DNA of 64,000 nt from Hymenobacter glacieicola (lineage in GTDB: Bacteria; Bacteroidota; Bacteroidia; Cytophagales; Hymenobacteraceae): positions 1-64,000 of the forward strand of contig NZ_BMGS01000004.1 of the NCBI RefSeq assembly GCF_014640315.1. The letters are read 5' to 3'. Within the stretch, counting starts at the first letter, position 1, and every line of letters starts with the position of its first letter. The translations under genes were made by a program, and so were the position numbers. Positions 58,753 through 64,000 of the stretch are shown here, piece after piece. The notes under the pieces are model-generated. The model worked only from the letters and a program-made list of their open reading frames with translations, was not told where the DNA came from and searched no databases.

Positions 58753-58760
58753 TATCTTCG
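58753..58760 (+). promoter_or_regulatory. Possible -7 box TATCTTCG
   Basis: Matches TAnnTTTG except for one base, 26 bases before ATG 58787. No -33 element is clear. Confidence 0.35.
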
Positions 58761-58786
58761 TACCGGTTTCACTTACCTGTTTTTTT

Positions 58787-59236
58787 ATGCGTACTCGCCT
58801 ACTGTCTTATGTATTTCTGCTGCTCTCCGCTGGGGCTACTGTTAGCTGTTTAGACAAGGACAAGGAAGAAGTTACTCCCGTTAAACCAGAGCCATTAAAA
58901 GACTTAGTAGGTCGTTGGGACGTAAGAACAATGCAAACAACTACATACGACGCGAGTGGCGTCGTTACTTCTAAATCGGACGTGCTGAATGTGCCGGATG
59001 GCTACTACACCATCTTTAAAGCTGATAAAACCTTCGAGCGATACCAGGATAGCAAATTAGCTCTTACTGGAACCTATAGCTACACTAACACTACCCTTAC
59101 GAATACCTCTAGCCAGAATCAGGCTACGCAGCAGATTACTACTTTTACGGATACCAATCTGGTGCTGGTGAATGACTCTCGTCGCGAAGGACGAGGAACT
59201 GGGACCGTTGAAGTGCTAACGCTCCGAAAGCACTAA
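58787..59236 (+). CDS. Small lipocalin-like lipoprotein
   Basis: 149 residues with a lipoprotein signal (LLLSAGATVSC, Cys21) then a small domain whose start LVGRWDVRTMQTTTYD and later YYTIFKADKTFERYQD, LTGTYSYTNTTL resemble lipocalin-like DUF4488/5004-type lipoproteins, predicted beta-barrels of Bacteroidota. AT-richer than most of the window. 60 bp upstream of a paralogue with the same layout, probably an old tandem duplication. Function unknown; outer-membrane anchored. Confidence 0.72.
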   Translation: MRTRLLSYVFLLLSAGATVSCLDKDKEEVTPVKPEPLKDLVGRWDVRTMQTTTYDASGVVTSKSDVLNVPDGYYTIFKADKTFERYQDSKLALTGTYSYTNTTLTNTSSQNQATQQITTFTDTNLVLVNDSRREGRGTGTVEVLTLRKH

Positions 59237-59296
59237 GCTGCACTTGTTGCGTGCTCTATGCCCACCTGGGCTTTCAGATAGGAAATAAACTCTGCA

Positions 59297-59725
59297 ATGC
59301 CCACGTCTTTGTTATTCCGCTGCCTTATCCTACTGCTTAGTATCAGTTTGCTTAGCTGCTCTAAAGACAAGCCGGCGCCAGTCCCGGCCGCAAAATTGGC
59401 TGGGCGTTGGGACTCCCAATCTGTTCATATAACCCTGTACAACAAAGATGGCGGCGTCATTTATGATGAACCAAACGCGGCTGGACAGCGGGAAGCCTAC
59501 CTCATCTTCCGGGAAGACAAAAGTTATGATTCCATTACAGACGATATTCTCAGCTGGAGTGGCACTTACAGCTGGCACGACAGTAGCCTGACGCTGGTAA
59601 ACCCTATTCAGGGCACCATGACGTTCATTATTGAAATTCTGTCGCCCACTGAGCTTATTATTTTGAGCGACAGGCGAGTGGGGAAAGAGGGCGGAATCAC
59701 CCGATCAAAGTTTATCCGGCATTAG
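59297..59725 (+). CDS. Small lipocalin-like lipoprotein, second copy
   Basis: 142 residues, lipobox in LLLSISLLSC (Cys21), then LAGRWDSQSVHITLYNKDG, YLIFREDKSYD and WSGTYSWHDSSLTLVNP, which match the order of motifs in the neighbouring gene (GRWD, then an F-x-x-D-K strand, then GTYS). Similarity outside these motifs is low, so the copies have diverged. Same strand, same spacing, likely cotranscribed. Function unknown. Confidence 0.72.
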   Translation: MPTSLLFRCLILLLSISLLSCSKDKPAPVPAAKLAGRWDSQSVHITLYNKDGGVIYDEPNAAGQREAYLIFREDKSYDSITDDILSWSGTYSWHDSSLTLVNPIQGTMTFIIEILSPTELIILSDRRVGKEGGITRSKFIRH

Positions 59726-59949
59726 TTAGGTGACTTTCCGACGGGCGCAGTAGTCAATGAGCCTGTCGGATGTAGCGAAGGGAAAAACGCTGCAACCCTT
59801 ACTGAACGTGCTGGAAGAGTACATATTTAGAGCAAGAACTGAAAGCCTGCCTGAATCTACAGCCTGACCCGTGCGGCTTGTTTTCTTGCAACATAGTTTG
59901 CCTCCTCACATAAGAACATCATAGCCCATTTAAGCTAGCGTCTTTTGAT

Positions 59950-60243
59950 TTACACCGTCACGCTTTCCTCAATGGCTTCGGCTATATCAATTTCTTCTAG
60001 GGGAGGGACGGGCGCAAAACGGGATTCGTGAAAATTGGCTTCCGGGAATCCAGGGGCTACTCCGGCATTATTGATTTCAGCCAGGGTAATGCCGTAGCCG
60101 CGGTGCGTGTCGTAGACGCCGCGCACCGTGTAAATAGGTCCGCGTTTGGGCGTCTGAATATTGGGGTTCTGCACCAACAACAGGGTGAAATCATCATTCG
60201 TACAGATAACTTCCTGCCCAGGGTGAAATAGTGGGGGTTTCAT
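59950..60243 (-). CDS. Small hypothetical protein
   Basis: 97 residues from ATG 60243 (a TTG two codons earlier is possible). The start KPPLFHPGQEVICTNDDFT and RGPIYTVRGVYDTHRGYGITLAEINN resemble small SH3-like, phage-associated or accessory proteins; the acidic end is EEIDIAEAIEESVTV. No signal peptide. It lies between the lipoprotein pair and a gene-free stretch, opposite to them. Function unknown. Confidence 0.6.
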   Translation of the reverse strand: MKPPLFHPGQEVICTNDDFTLLLVQNPNIQTPKRGPIYTVRGVYDTHRGYGITLAEINNAGVAPGFPEANFHESRFAPVPPLEEIDIAEAIEESVTV

Positions 60244-60249
60244 ACCCAA

Positions 60250-60646
60250 AGATACGCGTACACCTCGGCTGTGGCTTCATCTTCCACTTGGTTTAAGCCA
60301 GGAGTAACCTGCATACGTTTACCGTGACACCCGCCACCGAATTGCTACTGCCTAAAGGCAAAAAAGGGGCGCGACGTAGCGAATCGTTATCAAGGCTCTA
60401 CCACTACTTATTGTCTTCAGCTATAAGGCCTTAACCCAAGCGTTTTGACAATGGCGTTGCGTGCTAAATGTTTGCGCCTACATTTTGACCAGGGTGGTAT
60501 GCTCTAGCGGGTAGAGTAGCCGCAAAAAGTCGTTTCCGAAAAGTATTTTATTGCTATTTATTATCGTTTTTGAAATATGCTGCGTATACGCACCCTACTA
60601 GGCTGACTCTCTGCCTGAATTCTATTTCTCACTTAACCTCCTTCCT
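60250..60646. other. Gene-free stretch
   Basis: No frame looks like protein on either strand. The last 60 bases are AT-rich and may hold the promoter of the low-complexity lipoprotein. I see no repeat or hairpin of note. Confidence 0.5.
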
Positions 60647-60988
60647 ATGAAACAGACGCAGATTTCCTCCTGGTCCGTCCGCTTATTCACGGTACTATTC
60701 TGCGCCGGCGCCGCGCTGTCCTCCTGTTCCAGCACCAGCACCGATTCTCCCTCGGGCACTGATGCTACCACCAGCGGCTCCACTTCGGGCTCCACAACTA
60801 CCGGTACTACCTCTGGCAGCACCAGCGGCTCTACTACCATGGGCTCTACCAGCGGTAGCACTACTACAGGTACAAGCACGGGCACTACCGCCGGCAACAC
60901 CACAGGTACCACATCGGGTACTACTACCGGCACTACCTCTGGCTCAACTACATCCGGCTCTACTACTTCCGGTACCACAACCCGCTAG
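60647..60988 (+). CDS. Ser/Thr/Gly-rich low-complexity lipoprotein
   Basis: 113 residues. A signal peptide with lipobox ending at Cys27 (VLFCAGAALSSC) is followed by about 85 residues made almost only of Gly, Ser and Thr in variants of GSTSGSTTTGTT. There is no folded domain and almost no charge. It would form a flexible stalk or a heavily O-glycosylated tail on the outer membrane; Bacteroidota glycosylate D(S/T)(A/L/V/I/M/T) sites, of which DAT at the domain start is one. The codons vary between repeats, so selection seems to keep the amino acids rather than the DNA. Some copies may differ in repeat number between strains. Confidence 0.75.
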   Translation: MKQTQISSWSVRLFTVLFCAGAALSSCSSTSTDSPSGTDATTSGSTSGSTTTGTTSGSTSGSTTMGSTSGSTTTGTSTGTTAGNTTGTTSGTTTGTTSGSTTSGSTTSGTTTR

Positions 60989-61381
60989 TAGCCGCTTTTT
61001 GTCAAAGCACATCTTTCAGGCCGAAATCTGCAGCTCGCGGATTTCGGCCTGTTGCGTGAAGTAAGTCCAGTAAAATTTTCCCTTCGCCTCTCGGTAGTTA
61101 CCCGCCGTTGTAGCCCAGCATGTGCGGCTACTTTCAGTCTATCATCCGTAGTAGTTGGTAGGTACTGGATTGTAGATCAGGCTGCTAATGCGCCCCTGCC
61201 CCGGGTGCGGACCTATGTAGGTACCTGAACAATACGCAGAGCATAACGTATAGGCAAGTCAGGCCTGAGGCCGCCTCGAGTACTACGTGTTGTGGTTGAG
61301 CCCTGCAGGCTGGCACCGTAGGAAGCGGTGGTTTTCTTCTCCGGTTGGTGTGTGGTGTGCGCTTTTCAACTATCTACTTCT
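60989..61381. other. Gene-free stretch with one hairpin
   Basis: A perfect 11-bp stem (AGGCCGAAATC at 61018-61028 with GATTTCGGCCT at 61040-61050) lies 30 bases after the lipoprotein gene and may end its transcript, although no T-run follows. The rest has no visible feature; the promoter of the paoABC-type operon should lie near its end. Confidence 0.5.
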
Positions 61382-62032
61382 ATGTCGACATTTCCTTCCC
61401 CCGATAACCCGGGTGGGCTTCCACCCCAGGAGCCCCGGCCCGACGATGGTTCACGCCGCTCGTTTATGAAGCAGGCCGGTGGCATCCTGGGCCTAGCCCT
61501 GGCTCCGCCGCTGGTAGCCCAGGCCGAACGCCTGACGGCCTACTCCAAAACGGTTGAGGGGGTGTCCGCCATCAAACTTAAAGTCAATGGCACAGTGCAC
61601 ACCATTCAGGCCGAGCCCCGGGTAAGTCTGCTTGACGCCCTGCGCGAGTACCTGGATTTGACCGGCACTAAGAAAGGCTGCGACCATGGGCAGTGCGGGG
61701 CCTGCACCGTGCACGTAGACGGCAAGCGCACCCTGGCTTGCCTCAGCTTAGCCATCATGACCCAGGGCAAGGAAGTAACCACGATTGAAGGGCTGGCGCA
61801 GGGCGAGCAACTGCACCCCATGCAGGAGGCATTTTTAAAGCACGACGGCCTGCAGTGCGGCTACTGCACCCCGGGCCAAATCATGTCGGCCGTGGCCTGC
61901 GTGCGGGAAGGCCACGCCGGCTCCGAGGCGGAAATCCGGGAGTATATGAGCGGCAACCTTTGCCGCTGCGGGGCCTACCCCAACATTGTTGCTGCCGTGC
62001 GCGAAGTGGCCGGCCAATCTGCCAAAGGCTAA
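61382..62032 (+). CDS. paoA: Aldehyde oxidoreductase iron-sulfur subunit (PaoA-type)
   Basis: 216 residues from ATG 61382. A twin-arginine signal (S-R25-R26-S-F-M-K) sends the folded complex to the periplasm. The ferredoxin domain binds one [2Fe-2S] with C100, C105, C108 and C120 in KKGCDHGQCGACTVH; the helical domain binds the second with C159, C162, C194 and C196 (CGYC, CRCG). It passes electrons from the molybdenum site. Followed by the FAD subunit 4 bp on and the large subunit, as in E. coli paoABC. Substrates are likely aldehydes. Confidence 0.93.
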   Translation: MSTFPSPDNPGGLPPQEPRPDDGSRRSFMKQAGGILGLALAPPLVAQAERLTAYSKTVEGVSAIKLKVNGTVHTIQAEPRVSLLDALREYLDLTGTKKGCDHGQCGACTVHVDGKRTLACLSLAIMTQGKEVTTIEGLAQGEQLHPMQEAFLKHDGLQCGYCTPGQIMSAVACVREGHAGSEAEIREYMSGNLCRCGAYPNIVAAVREVAGQSAKG

Positions 62033-62036
62033 TTCC

Positions 62037-63020
62037 ATGAACAACTTCAGCTACACCCAGGCCGGCTCGGCCAAAGAAGCCACTGCCCGGCGCAAAACCA
62101 CGCCCCAGGCGGCCTACATTGCCGGCGGCACCACGCTACTGGACCTGATGAAGGCGGGCTTGGAAGAACACCCTCAGCTCATCGATATCAACCCGCTGCC
62201 TTTCACTGGTATCGAGCAAACCTCGGACGGGCTGCGCATTGGGGCCCTGGCGCGTATGAGCGAGGTAGGCGAGCATGCGCTGCTGAAGCAGCAGATGCCG
62301 GCCGTGTCGGAGTCCTTGCTGCTGGCGGCCTCGCCGCAGCTGCGCAACATGGCCAGCATTGGGGGCAACATATTGCAGCGCACCCGTTGCGGCTACTTCC
62401 GCGACCCGGCCTTTCCTTGCAACAAGCGCGTGCCCGGCTCGGGCTGCCCGGCTCTGGACGGAGACAACCACAACCTGGCTATTCTGGGCGTGAGTGAGAG
62501 TTGCATTGCTACTTCTTATCCCGGTGACCTTTCGGTGGCCCTGGTAGCTTTTGATGCCGTGCTTACGCTGCAAAACGCCAAAGGCAAGCAGCGCCAGCTG
62601 CCCCTGAACGACTTCTACCTGCTACCCGGCACTACCCCACAAAGGGAAACGGTGCTGGAGCCCGGCGAGCTGATTGTGGCCGTTACCGTGCCCGTGGCGG
62701 CCCACACGCAGCGTTCTACTTATCTGAAAGTGCGCGAGCGGGCCAGCTATGCCTATGCTTTGGCTTCGGCGGCCGTGGGCCTGGACGTGCAGGCCGGCAC
62801 TATTCGCGCGGCCCGCGTGGCCTTGGGTGGGGTAGGGGCCCAGCCCTGGCGCAGCCGGGAGGCAGAACAGGTCCTGACCGGCCAGCCCGCCACCGAAGCC
62901 ACTTTCCGGGCGGCCGCCGCCGCGGCCCTGCGCGGGGCCCAGCCCCGGGAGCACAACCGCTACAAAGTGGAGCTGGCCCAGAATACCCTCGTGCAGGCCT
63001 TGCGGAAAGTGGCCGGGTAG
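62037..63020 (+). CDS. paoB: Aldehyde oxidoreductase FAD subunit (PaoB-type)
   Basis: 327 residues from ATG 62037. The FAD-binding motif is AAYIAGGTTLLDLMKAG, with SIGGNILQRTRCGYFRDPAF later. Cys residues C118, C128, C137 and C156 match the extra [4Fe-4S] site known from E. coli PaoB. GELIVAVTVPVA and LGGVGAQPWRSREAEQ mark the C-terminal domain. It connects the iron-sulfur subunit to the acceptor side. No signal peptide; carried out with PaoA. Confidence 0.93.
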   Translation: MNNFSYTQAGSAKEATARRKTTPQAAYIAGGTTLLDLMKAGLEEHPQLIDINPLPFTGIEQTSDGLRIGALARMSEVGEHALLKQQMPAVSESLLLAASPQLRNMASIGGNILQRTRCGYFRDPAFPCNKRVPGSGCPALDGDNHNLAILGVSESCIATSYPGDLSVALVAFDAVLTLQNAKGKQRQLPLNDFYLLPGTTPQRETVLEPGELIVAVTVPVAAHTQRSTYLKVRERASYAYALASAAVGLDVQAGTIRAARVALGGVGAQPWRSREAEQVLTGQPATEATFRAAAAAALRGAQPREHNRYKVELAQNTLVQALRKVAG

Positions 63021-63156
63021 TACTCCCCGCATTCCTCTGCCAGATTCGCTGAATACTGCCACCAGGCACCTTTACTTTCAACAACGCTGAGCAAGGTTAC
63101 GGCTTTCCTACGTCCTGCTGAAGCGTTGTTTTATCCGCACGTAGCCCTACCTTCTT

Positions 63157-64000
63157 ATGGATACCGAACCTACTTTTTTTGATACCAACCCCACGGCTGG
63201 CTCAGTGGGGCAACCCCTGGACCGGGTAGACGGTCGGGCCAAGGTAACGGGCCAGGCCCGCTACTCGGCTGAGTTTAACAGCTTGCCGGGGCTGGTGCAC
63301 GCCGTGCTCAAAACCAGTGACGTAGCCAAGGGCCGCATCCAGAGCATCGATACCCGTGCGGCTCTTAAGGAACCGGGCGTGGTGGCCGTTCTCACCCACC
63401 AGAATCTGCCTAAGCTGGCCAAAACGCCCAACGATGCCGACGGCAAAAAGGCCATTGGTGCCCCCATGGGGTTTTTGCCCCTCACCTCGGACCAAGTGCA
63501 CTACGCCGGTCAGCCGGTAGCTATTATTGTGGCCGATACCTTGGAGCGCGCCCAGCACGCGGCCACGCTGGTGCAGGTACATATTACTGCCGAAAAGCCA
63601 TTGGCTTCCTACACTGATCCGCGCGCCGAGCTGTTTGACCCCCAAAAGGTGCAAGATGGCAAGACCCCGGGCCACACCGTGCGCGGCAACCCCAAAGCGG
63701 CCTTCGCGGCGGCTCCGGTGCAGCTCACGCATACCTACGTGCACGCCATCAACCACCACAACCCCATGGAGCCGGGCGCTACCACCGCCCACTGGGAGGC
63801 CCCCGACCGGCTGACGGTTTATGAATCGACGCAGGGCGTGACCCGAACCCAAAAGGCGCTGAGTACCATGCTGGGCTTAGCTGCCGAGCAGGTCCGCGTA
63901 GTCACGAAGTACCTGGGCGGCGGTTTCGGGTGCAAGGGCTCCTCCTGGCCCCACACCATCCTGACGGTGCAGACGGCCAAGGCCGTGGGCCGGCCGGTGA
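63157..64000 (+). CDS. paoC: Aldehyde oxidoreductase molybdopterin subunit (PaoC-type), partial
   Basis: The first 281 residues of a protein that should be about 730. From ATG 63157: VGQPLDRVDGRAKVTGQARYSAEF is the usual start of the aldehyde oxidase/xanthine dehydrogenase large subunit, followed by GVVAVLTHQNLP, YAGQPVAIIVADTLERAQHAA, HHNPMEPGATTAHWEAPDRL and KYLGGGFGCKGSSWPHTI (molybdopterin loop). It holds the Mo cofactor and the substrate site. The frame is open at the window edge. Third gene of the paoABC-type operon, with 136 bp between it and paoB. Confidence 0.93.
   Translation, partial: MDTEPTFFDTNPTAGSVGQPLDRVDGRAKVTGQARYSAEFNSLPGLVHAVLKTSDVAKGRIQSIDTRAALKEPGVVAVLTHQNLPKLAKTPNDADGKKAIGAPMGFLPLTSDQVHYAGQPVAIIVADTLERAQHAATLVQVHITAEKPLASYTDPRAELFDPQKVQDGKTPGHTVRGNPKAAFAAAPVQLTHTYVHAINHHNPMEPGATTAHWEAPDRLTVYESTQGVTRTQKALSTMLGLAAEQVRVVTKYLGGGFGCKGSSWPHTILTVQTAKAVGRPV

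Noticed and set aside
60622..60978. Minus-strand frame rich in Val/Pro/Glu (VVEPEVVPVVV pattern)
   Set aside because: It is the complement of the Gly/Ser/Thr lipoprotein gene. The plus strand has a signal peptide and lipobox, and the minus frame has neither.
60721..60985. CRISPR-like repeated DNA in the Gly/Ser/Thr gene
   Set aside because: The units are irregular codon repeats with no unique spacers, and they translate in one frame into a low-complexity tail.

Overview
The window reads as chromosomal DNA of a GC-rich member of the Bacteroidota, most likely Hymenobacter or a close relative (Cytophagales). The evidence is a secreted protein with a type IX secretion C-terminal sorting domain, quinone-linked malate oxidation, many GTG/TTG starts without visible Shine-Dalgarno sequences, TAnnTTTG-like boxes close to starts, and a GldM-like fragment. 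This assignment comes from reading gene content only. No phage, CRISPR array, rRNA or intact transposase was seen; there is one tRNA-Ser(GGA).

Layout. 0-1 kb is AT-richer accessory sequence with a DUF3592-like and an orphan protein. 1.1-12 kb carries oxidoreductases, a GH43/ThuA sugar pair, a cold-shock protein and, unusually, three genes each interrupted by one in-frame stop: a GldM-like secreted protein, a BLUF photoreceptor and a DUF1003 membrane protein. A perfect 74-bp inverted-repeat element lies at 9881-9954. 12-15 kb has a methyltransferase, a CtlX-type amidinohydrolase and a spore-photoproduct-lyase-like radical SAM enzyme. 15.3-18.7 kb is a four-gene copper-type cassette: a small Cys-motif protein, an MbnP-like lipoprotein, an MbnH-like diheme enzyme and an outer-membrane protein with a CDICGC motif. 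19-33 kb is mostly housekeeping and secreted proteins: mqo, SDR, GNAT, MscS, nicotinamidase, a second BLUF protein, 2H phosphoesterase, T9SS cargo and hutI.

32-35.2 kb is an ECF sigma factor operon whose second gene joins an inner-membrane anti-sigma-like segment to a C-terminal beta-barrel. 36.3-39.1 kb has an arsenosugar-type arsM with DUF547, and an aquaporin on the other strand. 39.2-46.2 kb holds KTSC, ruvC, a flippase-like protein with a glycosyltransferase, cytochrome c, an orphan DppC-type permease and a SpoIIE-type phosphatase. 46.4-53.7 kb is a divergent surface-polysaccharide locus: ligase/polymerase and chain-length protein on minus; flippase, two glycosyltransferases and a deacetylase on plus. 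54-58.4 kb has a GH3 beta-glucosidase, TatD and asparaginase. After tRNA-Ser, 58.8-61 kb is a lower-GC stretch of small lipoproteins. The window ends in a paoABC-type periplasmic aldehyde oxidoreductase operon whose large subunit runs off the edge.

Dispersed palindromic repeats starting GTCATyC are found at four intergenic sites (15.3, 18.9, 43.2 and 46.3 kb). The points most worth following are the MbnP/MbnH cassette without methanobactin genes, the BLUF pair (one nonsense-broken, the other lacking the photocycle glutamine), the TGA-ATG split DUF1003 gene, the 74-bp palindrome, and the sigma/anti-sigma/barrel operon.
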